Source: Fulvivirgaceae bacterium JP3-4
GTDB taxonomy: Bacteria; Bacteroidota; Bacteroidia; Cytophagales; Cyclobacteriaceae
NCBI GenBank assembly: GCA_029309925.1
Contig: JARKND010000005.1
Span: 620,001 to 684,000 of the forward strand
Reading direction: 5' to 3'
Length of the DNA stretch: 64,000 nucleotides
Shown piece by piece: positions 17,491-25,849 of the stretch (position 1 is the stretch's first letter; each line of letters opens with the position of its first letter). The notes beneath the pieces are model-generated. The model made no database searches, was not told the origin of the DNA, and saw only the letters and a list, made by a program, of their open reading frames with translations. The position numbers and the translations under genes were made by a program.

Positions 17491-18555
17491 ATGCGCTTAT
17501 TCCTTCGACCGATTTTTTTCGGGTTATTTATCTTTTCTGTCTCTGTCAGTTCGTGTAAAAAGGAAGAACAAAAGCCTGCTGCAGCCGCTGGCCGCGGACG
17601 TCAGCAGGGGCCTGTTGAGGTTGATGCATTTGTAGTGAAGCAAAGCTCCGTCAGCGAAGAGGTTGAAGTGCCGGGTTCACTATTGCCGTTTGAAGAAACT
17701 GCAATTGCGGCAGAAGTAGGCGGCAGAATTGTTCAGATGAATATTAAAGAAGGAACGGTCGTGGAGAAAGGGACGCTTATGGTGAAACTGTTCGATCAGG
17801 ATTTGCAGGCACAATTGAAAAAGCTGCAGGTTCAGCTTCAGATCAATGAGAAAACAGAGGAGCGTAATCGCGAGCTGCTGAAGATCAATGCCATCAGCCA
17901 GCAGGACTACGATCTGAGTAACTTGAGTGTGGAGAACCTGCGTGCGGATATTGAAAGTACGCGGATCGCGATATCGAAGACTGAGATCCGTGCGCCATAC
18001 AGGGGCACCGTTGGACTCCGCAACGTCAGTTTGGGTTCATTTGTCTCACCTGGCGATATAATTACCACAGTCCGCCAGGTCGATCAGCTGAAACTTGACT
18101 TCGCGGTTCCTGAAAAATACGCTCAGCAGATCGGAAAAAATTACAAGGTGGCTTTTCGTGTCGATGGAGGCGTAAAGGACCATTTTGCAACAGTGATCGC
18201 GACAGAGAACAGTGTTGATCAGGCAACGAGGACATTGCGTGTGAAAGCAGTGGTCAATGAAAAACATCCGGAGCTTGTGCCAGGCGTGTTTGCAAGAATT
18301 AACCTGCAGCTTGGTAAAGATGACAAGGCGCTGCTCGTGCCAACCCAGGCTGTTATTCCAAGTATCAGAAATAAACAGGTAATCCTTTTCAGAAAGGATA
18401 GTGCACTTTTTACGGTTGTTGAAACCGGAATCCGCGATTCATCTTTCATCCAGATCCTTCGGGGTCTGAAAGTTGGTGACACCGTTGTAACAACTGGTCT
18501 GATGGCTATCAGACCAAACTCAAAATTGAAGGTCACGAAAGTGAAAACACTCTAG
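17491..18555 (+). CDS. RND efflux periplasmic adaptor lipoprotein
   Basis: Membrane-fusion protein linking an RND pump to TolC. The ATG at 17491 is preferred: it yields a compact lipoprotein signal ending VSVSSC (C22). An ATG at 17467 and a TTG at 17410 (inside coaE) are alternatives. Then come a biotinyl-lipoyl half (GGRIVQMNIKEGTVVEKG), a helical hairpin (about 115-165), the second lipoyl half (IRAPYRGTVGLRNVSLGSFVSPG) and beta-barrel and membrane-proximal domains. First of a three-gene efflux operon. Confidence 0.92.
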   Translation: MRLFLRPIFFGLFIFSVSVSSCKKEEQKPAAAAGRGRQQGPVEVDAFVVKQSSVSEEVEVPGSLLPFEETAIAAEVGGRIVQMNIKEGTVVEKGTLMVKLFDQDLQAQLKKLQVQLQINEKTEERNRELLKINAISQQDYDLSNLSVENLRADIESTRIAISKTEIRAPYRGTVGLRNVSLGSFVSPGDIITTVRQVDQLKLDFAVPEKYAQQIGKNYKVAFRVDGGVKDHFATVIATENSVDQATRTLRVKAVVNEKHPELVPGVFARINLQLGKDDKALLVPTQAVIPSIRNKQVILFRKDSALFTVVETGIRDSSFIQILRGLKVGDTVVTTGLMAIRPNSKLKVTKVKTL

Positions 18556-18581
18556 TGTGTTGCTGTTGATAAATTGAAGTT

Positions 18582-21500
18582 ATGAACATTTCAGAGTTAA
18601 GCTTAAAACGTCCGGTACTGGCGTTTGTAATGAACATCATTCTGGTGGTGTTTGGAATCATTGGATTTAGTTTTCTCGGTATCCGTGACTATCCGGCCAT
18701 CGATCCGCCAAACGTGAACGTGAGTACAAGCTACTCGGGTGCGAATGCGGATATTATTGAATCGCAGATCACAGAACCCCTGGAGAAGTCGATCAACGGA
18801 ATTGCAGGGATCAAGAATATAACTTCTTCATCGAGTGTAGGCCGAAGCAACATCAATATTGAATTTGAACTCAGTGTAGATCTTGAAGCTGCTGCAAACG
18901 ATGTGCGCGATAAAGTTTCGCAGGCTGCCCGATCTCTGCCTCAGGATTTGACAGCACCTCCTGTGGTGTCGAAAGCAGACGCTAACTCTGATGCGATCTT
19001 GTCAATGACGGTCAACAGCAATACAAAAAACATTCTGGAATTGACCGAGTATGCGAACAATGTGCTGGTTGAGCGCCTGCAGACAATTCCGGGCGTAAGC
19101 AGTATTCAGGTGTGGGGCGAAAAGCGCTATGCGATGAGAATCTGGCTCGACCCGGGAAAGCTCAGCGCGTATAGCCTGACACCGCTTGACGTTCAAAATG
19201 CTCTTAACCGCGAAAACATTGAGTTGCCATCCGGAAAGATCTCCGGGATCGCTACTGAATTGACCGTTCGGACTTTCGGAAAACTGTATAGCGAAGAAGA
19301 CTTCGAGAACGTGATCATCAAATCGGCAACTACGGGTGACATTCGTCTTCGTGATGTGGGTGAGGCCACACTTGGTCCGGAAAACGAAGAGTCACAGTTC
19401 CGTGAAAGTAACGTGGCAGGTGTTGGTCTCGCGCTTGTTCCGCTGCCTGGAGCCAATTACGTTGAGATTGCCGATGAGTTCTACAAGCGCCTGGAGCAGA
19501 TCAAAAAAGACGTCCCTTCTGATATATCACTGAATGTTGCACTCGATCAGACGGTGTTCATCAAGCGTTCAATATCTGAGGTTGAAGAAACACTGATCAT
19601 TTCGTTCCTGCTGGTCGTATTGATCATCTATCTCTTCTTCCGCGATTTTATAATTGCTGTTCGCCCTTTGATTGATATCCCCGTCTCCCTGATTGCCACG
19701 TTCTTTATTATGTATCTCTGCGGGTTCTCGATCAACGTGTTGACGATGCTCGGCATTGTACTCGCCACCGGTCTCGTGGTGGATGATGGTATCGTTGTCA
19801 CGGAAAACATCTATAAAAAGCTTGAAAGCGGGATGAACAAATACCAGGCAGCGAGGGAAGGATCAAAAGAAATTTTCTTTGCCGTAATCTCAACATCCAT
19901 CACGCTGGCAGTGGTGTTCCTTCCGATCCTCTTCCTCGAAGGTTTCGTAGGTCGTCTCTTCCGTGAATTTGGAATTGTTGTTGCAGGCGCGGTACTCGTG
20001 TCATGCTTTGTATCACTTACGCTTACTCCAGTACTAAGCGTAAAACTTACGCGCAGCAAACACAAGAACTCGAGATTTTATGAATGGTCAGAACCTTTTT
20101 TCCGAGGAATGGAAAACGGTTATCACAGGTGGCTTGGCGGTTTTATGAAGGTCCGCAACCTCGCGTGGGTGATCATCGCGGTTTGTTTGCTTTCAACCTA
20201 TTTTATAGCTACATCCATTCAATCGGAACTCGCACCAATGGAAGACAGGAATCAGTTTCGTCTTCAGATGAGCGCGGTCGAGGGCACGTCCTATGACTAC
20301 ATGGATGATTACGTGCAACGCATGGTAGGTTTTCTGCAGGATTCTGTTCCGGAATACAGAACGATTATCTCGGTTACAGCACCTGGGTTTACCGGATCAG
20401 GCTCTGTCAACACTGCGTTCGTGCGCGTAGCACTTTCGGATCCCGATCAAAGAGACCGGTCTCAGCAGGAGATCGTTGACATGGTTTCCAGGAACATGTC
20501 ACAATTCCCCGAAGGACGAGCCTTTGCCATTCAGGAGCAAACAATATCCGTAAACAGAAGAGGTGGGCTGCCAGTGCAGTTTGTTATTCAGAACAACAAT
20601 TTCGACAAGCTACAGGCTGCTTTGCCTAAATTCCTCGAAGCTGCGCAGCAAAATCCAACGCTCATGGGTGTTGACACTGATCTGAAGTTCAACAAGCCGG
20701 AGCTTAAAGTTGAAATCAATCGCCTGAAAGCATCACAGCTTGGTATCAGCGTTCAGGATATCGCTCAAACACTTCAACTTGCATACAGTAATCTTCGCTT
20801 CGGATATTTCACCAAGGAGGGCAAGCAGTATCAGGTGATGGGACAGGTAACAAAGATCAACAGAGATGATCCCGATGATTTGAAAAATCTTTATGTGCGA
20901 ACGAACTCAGGTCAGCTTATTTCAATCGACAATGTGGTTTCCGTAACAGAATCAACAACGCCACCATCGTTATATCACTTCAACCGCTATAAGTCGGCCA
21001 CGATCTCCGCGGGCCTCGCACCTGGAAAAACAATTGGCGATGGAATCAAAGTAATGGAACAGATCGCAGATGATGTTCTCGATGAAAGTTTCACGACATC
21101 ACTGGCAGGCTCATCAAGAGACTATGCGGAAAGCGCAAGCAATACTTCCTTCGCTTTTGTGCTGGCGTTGCTGTTGATCTATTTGATCCTTGCAGCGCAA
21201 TTCGAAAGTTTTGTCGATCCTTTGACGATCATGTTCACGGTACCGCTTGCCATTTGCGGTGCGTTTATTTCGCTGTGGATCTTTGGCCAAACGCTCAACA
21301 TCTTTTCGCAGATCGGGATGATCATGCTGATTGGTCTTGTGACCAAGAACGGTATCCTCATTGTTGAATTCGCAAACCAGAAGCGCGAAGAAGGCTTTGG
21401 CAAATTCGAGGCGGTGCTTGAAGCGTCAAGAATGCGCCTTCGTCCGATCCTCATGACGTCTCTGGCCATGGCTCTGGGTTCTCTACCACTGGCGTTGTCA

Positions 21501-21692
21501 CTCGGGGATGCATCTACCAGCCGTCAACCGCTGGGAATTGTAATTGTGGGTGGAATTATGTTTTCACTCGTATTGACGTTGTTTGTGATCCCAGCGATGT
21601 ATACATTCTTGTCGCGCGAACGGAAACATGTTGAAACCGGAGATCGCCCCACACCACCACAACCACACAAGGAGTTGATTTATGAAGCTTAG
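18582..21692 (+). CDS. RND efflux pump, HAE/AcrB family
   Basis: Inner-membrane proton-driven pump of 1036 residues with the usual 12 membrane helices and two large periplasmic loops. The proton relay is intact: D401-D402 in GLVVDDGIVVTEN in helix 4, and a Lys in VTKNGILIVEFAN in helix 10. Sequence style (IRDYPAIDPPNVNVSTSYSGANADIIE) is that of drug or lipid exporters rather than heavy-metal CusA types. It begins 26 bases after the adaptor and overlaps the TolC gene by 11 bases. Confidence 0.95.
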   Translation: MNISELSLKRPVLAFVMNIILVVFGIIGFSFLGIRDYPAIDPPNVNVSTSYSGANADIIESQITEPLEKSINGIAGIKNITSSSSVGRSNINIEFELSVDLEAAANDVRDKVSQAARSLPQDLTAPPVVSKADANSDAILSMTVNSNTKNILELTEYANNVLVERLQTIPGVSSIQVWGEKRYAMRIWLDPGKLSAYSLTPLDVQNALNRENIELPSGKISGIATELTVRTFGKLYSEEDFENVIIKSATTGDIRLRDVGEATLGPENEESQFRESNVAGVGLALVPLPGANYVEIADEFYKRLEQIKKDVPSDISLNVALDQTVFIKRSISEVEETLIISFLLVVLIIYLFFRDFIIAVRPLIDIPVSLIATFFIMYLCGFSINVLTMLGIVLATGLVVDDGIVVTENIYKKLESGMNKYQAAREGSKEIFFAVISTSITLAVVFLPILFLEGFVGRLFREFGIVVAGAVLVSCFVSLTLTPVLSVKLTRSKHKNSRFYEWSEPFFRGMENGYHRWLGGFMKVRNLAWVIIAVCLLSTYFIATSIQSELAPMEDRNQFRLQMSAVEGTSYDYMDDYVQRMVGFLQDSVPEYRTIISVTAPGFTGSGSVNTAFVRVALSDPDQRDRSQQEIVDMVSRNMSQFPEGRAFAIQEQTISVNRRGGLPVQFVIQNNNFDKLQAALPKFLEAAQQNPTLMGVDTDLKFNKPELKVEINRLKASQLGISVQDIAQTLQLAYSNLRFGYFTKEGKQYQVMGQVTKINRDDPDDLKNLYVRTNSGQLISIDNVVSVTESTTPPSLYHFNRYKSATISAGLAPGKTIGDGIKVMEQIADDVLDESFTTSLAGSSRDYAESASNTSFAFVLALLLIYLILAAQFESFVDPLTIMFTVPLAICGAFISLWIFGQTLNIFSQIGMIMLIGLVTKNGILIVEFANQKREEGFGKFEAVLEASRMRLRPILMTSLAMALGSLPLALSLGDASTSRQPLGIVIVGGIMFSLVLTLFVIPAMYTFLSRERKHVETGDRPTPPQPHKELIYEA
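21669..21674 (+). promoter_or_regulatory. Shine-Dalgarno sequence of the TolC gene
   Basis: AAGGAG lies 7 bases before the ATG at 21682, inside the last codons of the pump gene. Strong Shine-Dalgarno sites are uncommon in this window, so this one probably serves translational re-initiation across the 11-base gene overlap. Confidence 0.6.
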
Positions 21693-23007
21693 ATTTTTCG
21701 CGGGAGCATTTTTTTGGTTGTTCCTTTGTCATGCAACGGTTGCACAGCAGAAAGAAGAGATCACGCTGGAGGAGGCGATCATGCTTGCGCTCCAGAAAAA
21801 CTATGATATAAAACTTGCGGAGAATACAACTACGGTAACTGAAACCGATAAGGACTACGCATGGGGCGCATTTCTCCCGCAGATCAATGCCAACGCTGCG
21901 ACCCTGCACACACTGAATGATCAGGACCTGCGGTTTGCTGATGCCACCCGAAACAATTCCGGTAACACAGAGTCAGTCAATAAGACTGCCAGCGTTCAAC
22001 TCGTGTGGACACTCTTTGACGGAACACGAATGTTTGCTGTACGCGGACGTCTTAATGCGCTCGACAATCAAAGCGAACTCGCGCTGAAAGACCAGATGGT
22101 AAACACGATTGCCACCGTAATCGCCAATTACTACGACATTGTGCGGCAAAAACAATCGCTCAAGGCGATACAGGAACAGATGTCTGTGAGCGAAGAGCGT
22201 GTGAAACTTGCTGAACGCAAACTGCAGGTGGGAACGGGTATCAAACCCGAACTACTCCAGGCACGTGTCGACTACAATGCACAGCGCACACAGGTAATTC
22301 AACAGGAGTCTACCATAGAACAGCTGAAGCAACAGCTCAATGTTCTGACAGGATCTCAGCTGCCATCCCAGTATGAAGTCGCAGACACCATTCTCATCGA
22401 CCTTAACCTCGATGCGCAGGCACTGGTTGGGAATGCGGAGAATACTAATTTCGGTTTGATGGCAGCGCGCGAGAATCTCAGCATCGCACAATTGTCGCTG
22501 CGGGAGAATCGTGCGAACTACCTGCCGTTCCTGAATTTTAACGCAGCGTACACCTATAATGAAAACGATAACCGTATTCTGTTGAACCCCTTCGGAACGA
22601 TTTACAGCTTGTCAAACGGTTTTAACTATGGATTGTCGCTGTCGCTTCCGATCCTGAATGGCTTTAATACGAGGAGGCTCACGCAGCAGGCAAGAATAAA
22701 TATGAGTCGTCAGTCAATTCTTTATGAGCAGGCCAAGGCAAATGTGAATGTTGGTTTGAACAATGCGTATGTCAACTACGAGAATGCGAAGAAGATCCTT
22801 GTGATTGAAGAAGAGAACATCGGCCTGGCTAAAGAAAACGTCTTCATTGCGCTTGAAGGATTTAAACGCGGTGTGACTACATTCATTGAGTTAAGAACAG
22901 CGCAGCAAAGTCTGGCTGACGCCTACAACCGGCTGATCGCAGCGCGGTATAACACCAAGCTTGCTGAAACGGAGTTGCTGAGGCTCAGTGGCGGACTGCT
23001 TAAATAG
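21682..23007 (+). CDS. TolC-family outer-membrane efflux protein
   Basis: Outer-membrane channel of 441 residues with a signal peptide (cleavage near ATVAQ-QK) and two internally repeated halves with long coiled-coil helices (about 150-230 and 365-425). The repeated motif LEEAIMLALQKNYDIKLAE near the start is typical of OEP domains. Completes the tripartite pump; the operon seems to end here. Confidence 0.93.
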   Translation: MKLRFFAGAFFWLFLCHATVAQQKEEITLEEAIMLALQKNYDIKLAENTTTVTETDKDYAWGAFLPQINANAATLHTLNDQDLRFADATRNNSGNTESVNKTASVQLVWTLFDGTRMFAVRGRLNALDNQSELALKDQMVNTIATVIANYYDIVRQKQSLKAIQEQMSVSEERVKLAERKLQVGTGIKPELLQARVDYNAQRTQVIQQESTIEQLKQQLNVLTGSQLPSQYEVADTILIDLNLDAQALVGNAENTNFGLMAARENLSIAQLSLRENRANYLPFLNFNAAYTYNENDNRILLNPFGTIYSLSNGFNYGLSLSLPILNGFNTRRLTQQARINMSRQSILYEQAKANVNVGLNNAYVNYENAKKILVIEEENIGLAKENVFIALEGFKRGVTTFIELRTAQQSLADAYNRLIAARYNTKLAETELLRLSGGLLK

Positions 23008-23093
23008 TTAAGGTTGGGGAAAGAATACCAGCAAAAAGCCTGGCTTTCTACATGATTGCGGAGCGGGCAGCCATGTCGTTGTAAAGTCTAACG

Positions 23094-23118
23094 TTGGCAC
23101 ACCGATTTAATACAATAG
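23094..23118 (+). promoter_or_regulatory. conserved promoter-like block of RNA candidate 1
   Basis: GTTGGCACACcGATTTAATA is almost identical to the block before RNA candidate 2 and has identical spacing (25 bases) to the conserved GTCAGTCTTATACA. TTGGCAC with TTTAA 12 bases further on recalls a sigma-54 -24/-12 promoter, though the -12 GC is missing. An alternative reading is TTG-17-TACAATAG as a poor housekeeping promoter. Confidence 0.45.
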
Positions 23119-23270
23119 GTCAGTCTTATACATAGGAGTCTTTAATATCCTCACGGACCTTAAATGCTCTTAACTGTCGGGATCATACCCGCAGCCCTTT
23201 TAGGATCATACCTGAAAGTGTTTTGTAAGATCAATTAGAGAGGTCTCCTTGGAGGGCTCTCTTTTTTTTT
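23119..23270 (+). ncRNA. structured RNA candidate 1 (paralogue of 24208-24356)
   Basis: A sequence of about 150 bases without coding potential that matches a second copy 1.1 kb away. Shared order: GTCAGTCTTATACA; hairpin 1 (TTTAATATCC/GGACCTTAAA around loop TCAC); hairpin 2 (CTGTCGGG/CCCGCAG); hairpin 3 (AGG/CCT around ATCATA) followed by GAAAGTGTTTTGTAA-GATCAA; and an intrinsic terminator (AGAGAG/CTCTCT plus nine T). Stems are kept while bases differ between the copies, which argues for RNA structure. It does not look like tmRNA, RNase P, SRP RNA or a 6S rod. No gene follows in the same direction, so it is more likely a free small RNA than a leader. Confidence 0.55.
23237..23270 (+). terminator. 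terminator of RNA candidate 1
   Basis: AGAGAG (23237-23242) pairs with CTCTCT (23257-23262); the inside folds further as CTCC/GGAG; nine T follow. Confidence 0.75.
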
Positions 23271-23330
23271 GGATGCATGGGCAAGAACTAACGTTGAGAG
23301 ACACCTTTTATCGCATTACATTGAAGTTGT

Positions 23331-23480
23331 ACCATCGCGCTCATTGCGCCATCGCGGTAAAGGCGAGTAGATGTACCAAGACACTCATATCGGGCGACAA
23401 ATTTTTTAAGTTTGGAACTTCGTACCATATCTTCTTTACAGCACCGTTTTTTTCCGCTAACGCAGATGACACTATGAACA
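23331..23480. repeat. partial copy of the TGCACTCA-bounded element
   Basis: Contains the core seen at 51256-51438 and 32701-32890: ...ATCGCGCTCATTGCGCCATCGCGGTAA..GCGAGTAGATGTACCAA.(A)CACTCATATC..GGCGACAA, then a T-rich stretch, ACAGCACCG and CGCTAACGCAGATGACACTATGAA. Both terminal TGCACTC/GAGTGCA ends are degraded or missing. A 100-codon open frame that crosses it is considered spurious. Confidence 0.55.
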
Positions 23481-23491
23481 TTGTGCGGATA

Positions 23492-24110
23492 TGTTCGGCT
23501 TTAGCCGGTCGCGGCCGTGCCCCCGACTTAAGTCGGTGGTTATTGGAATGACAACGTGCTTCAAATCACTTTAGAGTTTGTCGGCTAAAGCCAACGACAG
23601 TTCAGTTCTTGGATTTGATTTCTTTGGGTTTTCTATCGATGGAAATGTGCCGTTTAAAATCGTGTCGTCTCTTCGTTAGAATTTAATGTCAGCTGCCACA
23701 CTTTGTTCGGCTTTAGCCGATGGCGGCCGTAGCCCCCGACTTAAGTCGGGGGTTATTGGAATGACAACGTGCTTCAGATCAGTTTACGGTGTCGGCTAAA
23801 GCCAACGACAGTTCAGTTCTTCGATTGGATTTCGTCTGGGTTTTCTATCGATGGAAAATGTGCCGTTTAAAATCGTGTCGTCTCTTCGTTAGAATTTAAA
23901 GTAATGTCAGCTGCCACAGTTTGTTCGGCTTAGCCGGTGGCGGCCGTAGCCCCGTTCTAATCTTCATCCTCTTTCTTGCGATCAGTTTGCGGGGGTTATT
24001 GGAATGACAACGTGCTTCAAATCACTTTAGAGTTTGTCGGCTGAAGCCAACGACAGTTCAGTTCTTCGATTTGATTTCGTCAGACGAAGAGGAAAATAAC
24101 CTGCGAGCCA
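23492..24110. repeat. tandem array of three REP-like units
   Basis: Three direct repeats begin with TGTTCGGCTTTAGCCG at 23492, 23704 and 23932 (steps of 212 and 228 bases). Each holds CGGCTTTAGCCG, GGCGGCCGTAGCC, a 20-bp palindrome of the CCCCCGACTTAAGTCGGGGG family (23520-23539 with one mismatch, 23733-23752 perfect), GTTATTGGAATGACAACGTG, TCGGCTAAAGCCAACGACAG and a CGATTTGATTTCGTC-type tail. In the third unit the palindrome core is replaced by about 40 unrelated bases. No transposase is nearby; such elements are usually moved in trans by RAYT (TnpA-REP) proteins. Confidence 0.75.
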
Positions 24111-24182
24111 CGCTTTGAGTAATTCCACAAATTTTTGAAGAGCGAACGTCCATTCAGTCGACAATTTTTAGTGCACTTGGCG

Positions 24183-24207
24183 TTGGCACACAGATTTAAT
24201 ATAACAT
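24183..24207 (+). promoter_or_regulatory. conserved promoter-like block of RNA candidate 2
   Basis: GTTGGCACACaGATTTAATA, matching 23093-23112 apart from one base, again 25 bases before GTCAGTCTTATACA. See the matching block at 23094 for the possible sigma-54-like and housekeeping readings. Confidence 0.45.
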
Positions 24208-24356
24208 GTCAGTCTTATACAGATGAGTCTTTAATCTCCTTCGGGAATAATTAAATACTCATCCTTGCTGGCCTCGCAGCCGGCTACTCTTCTGGGTTCA
24301 CACCCGTAAGTGTTGTAAAGGATCAAAAAGGCTCTCCTCGCGAGAGCCTTTTTTTT
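24208..24356 (+). ncRNA. structured RNA candidate 2 (paralogue of 23119-23270)
   Basis: Second copy of the RNA candidate. Hairpin 1 has GAGT-TTTAAT-TCC/GGA-ATTAAA-ACTC around a TTCG tetraloop; hairpin 2 is GCTGGC/GCCGGC; hairpin 3 is GGGT/ACCC around TCAC, followed by GTAAGTGTTGTAAAGGATCAA; the terminator is GGCTCTC/GAGAGCC plus eight T. Compared with copy 1, hairpins 2 and 3 and the terminator stem have changed sequence on both sides while staying paired. A 65-codon open frame on the other strand across the region is a shadow. Confidence 0.6.
24330..24356 (+). terminator. terminator of RNA candidate 2
   Basis: Perfect 7-bp stem GGCTCTC (24330-24336) / GAGAGCC (24342-24348), five-base loop, eight T. 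One of the strongest terminators in the window. Confidence 0.85.
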
Positions 24357-24362
24357 ACCCTT

Positions 24363-24525
24363 ACCCCTAAATCCCCTGAAGGGGACTTTGGCAATTCGTA
24401 GTGATTTCGCAGGAATTTGAACTTGCACGCATTCGTAAACGGTTTCAGTTTCGTTATCCCATCAGCAGCGTGAACTTTAATTTCAATGCTGCATCTAAGT
24501 CCCCTTTAGGGGATTCAGGGGTGGG
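24363..24525. repeat. fold-back element with CCCCTAAATCCCCT arms
   Basis: The left arm (24363-24391, ACCCCTAAATCCCCTGAAGGGG...) and right arm (24494-24525, AGTCCCCTTTAGGGGATTCAGGGGT) are inverted complements around a 100-base loop. Each arm contains an internal CCCCT/AGGGG mini-hairpin. It separates RNA candidate 2 from the convergent GH172 gene; the same arm type appears at 39556-39686. Confidence 0.6.
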
Positions 24526-24529
24526 GTGG

Positions 24530-25714
24530 TTAATTACCCCACGATGAATTTGTTCCCTTGTTTCGTCTCCATGCTTCACGCCATTTGTGAATATCGACAC
24601 TGTTGGTCAGCGGCATGAACTGACGCTGCTCCTTCGTGAGCGGTGCAGGAAGTTTTGCTGCTTCCGACTGATACCAGTACGCGACACTTGCAAGGTCAAG
24701 GATGAGTACGTTGTTATGGCCATGCTCAATTGTGAACTTCAGTGACTTGTCAAAATAAATCGGATCGACCACATGGAAACGATAGACATGTGTTCTCCCC
24801 TGCCATCCGGTTTCCCATCGCTTGTCGTTTGTGTTAACGCGCGGGTAACCGAAGTATGGCGTCATGAAAACTTCTTTCGGGCACCAGCTCGTGTTGAAGT
24901 AGTCTTCGGTTCCTGTGCCATGAAGGGTGGGTGAATCCTGGCCATCGATGAAAATCATGTCGTCACCTTCACCATACCACATCGGTGAAGGAGAATTCAC
25001 ATAGTAATTCACGCCTACGAATTGCCCCTTCCCCTTGATGTCAGCGAACAAATAATTGCGCTCACCTTTGGGATTTGGTTTTTGAGGACCGAGCACACCC
25101 CATTCATTTTCACCTTCCGCTGATTCGGTGTCTGTTACCTGGTGATTGAACCACGCGTGGAATCTGCCCATATCGACCGGAAGTTTCTCCACTTCATAGT
25201 AATCAACATAGTTGTAAAACGCATCGATATTGCGATCAGACTGATTTTCAACTTCGATGCGCGCGCCCTTTGCAAATGGCATTACGAAGTAACTCACAAG
25301 ACCTTTGGCACCGGTGGGTGTTGCAGAGAGCGGCTGCGAAAGAAAAGGATACTCTTCGTTCCATCCCTGGCCGAAGAACGGACCGATGGGGCTCTCCACG
25401 GATGGGAAAGTATTGCCGTCCCAGTACATGCGTATAATGATATCGTTGCGATTGAGGTGCTGCGGTTCCGGTGATATGGTTATCCAGATGTGATTGATCA
25501 TCCCAGCACCGGCTACATCGAACAACGTCCGCTTTTCCCCCGGTTTAATCGCCTCCATGCGATCGTTGTTATTGCCTGTCCTGTCGAAACTGCTGATTCG
25601 TTTTGACTTCACGCCCGTTTTCATCTGCGCGAGAGAAAACATGTCGTTTCCCGGTGGCTGCGCGATTACCACGGCAAAATTGAAAATCAGAAAAATTAAT
25701 ACGATGTGCCTCAT
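24530..25714 (-). CDS. DUF2961 / glycoside hydrolase family 172 protein
   Basis: Secreted 394-residue protein with a signal peptide (cleavage near AVVIAQ-PP). It carries the DUF2961 (GH172) features, including the GTGTEDYFNTSWCP segment and KRISSFDRTGNNNDR near the N-terminus. Characterised GH172 enzymes act on alpha-D-fructofuranosides or D-arabinofuranosides. The gene is divergent from the esterase gene across 135 bp and belongs by position to the glycan-degradation block. Substrate not predictable. Confidence 0.88.
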   Translation of the reverse strand: MRHIVLIFLIFNFAVVIAQPPGNDMFSLAQMKTGVKSKRISSFDRTGNNNDRMEAIKPGEKRTLFDVAGAGMINHIWITISPEPQHLNRNDIIIRMYWDGNTFPSVESPIGPFFGQGWNEEYPFLSQPLSATPTGAKGLVSYFVMPFAKGARIEVENQSDRNIDAFYNYVDYYEVEKLPVDMGRFHAWFNHQVTDTESAEGENEWGVLGPQKPNPKGERNYLFADIKGKGQFVGVNYYVNSPSPMWYGEGDDMIFIDGQDSPTLHGTGTEDYFNTSWCPKEVFMTPYFGYPRVNTNDKRWETGWQGRTHVYRFHVVDPIYFDKSLKFTIEHGHNNVLILDLASVAYWYQSEAAKLPAPLTKEQRQFMPLTNSVDIHKWREAWRRNKGTNSSWGN

Positions 25715-25849
25715 AGCTGTTTTTGTTTTGGATCAATGAAGTTATTCAATTGCCTTCACTTTTCGACATACAGCGGTTGAGTTTCGTTTTGTATGCCCGG
25801 GGGTTTGATTGGCGTGACAAAAAATTTCACTTATATTCGATATACTCCA

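Noticed and set aside
23249-23551. 100-codon open frame on the plus strand
   Set aside because: It overlaps a terminator, a degraded repeat element and the start of the REP array; composition is not protein-like.
23492-24110. CRISPR array
   Set aside because: The repeats are over 200 bases long, number only three, have no spacer pattern and no cas gene is near.
23094-24356. tRNA, tmRNA or 6S RNA
   Set aside because: No cloverleaf, no CCA end, no tag frame, and no single long rod with a central bubble is seen.
24231-24428. 65-codon open frame on the minus strand
   Set aside because: It is antisense to RNA candidate 2 and made of its hairpins and a fold-back arm.
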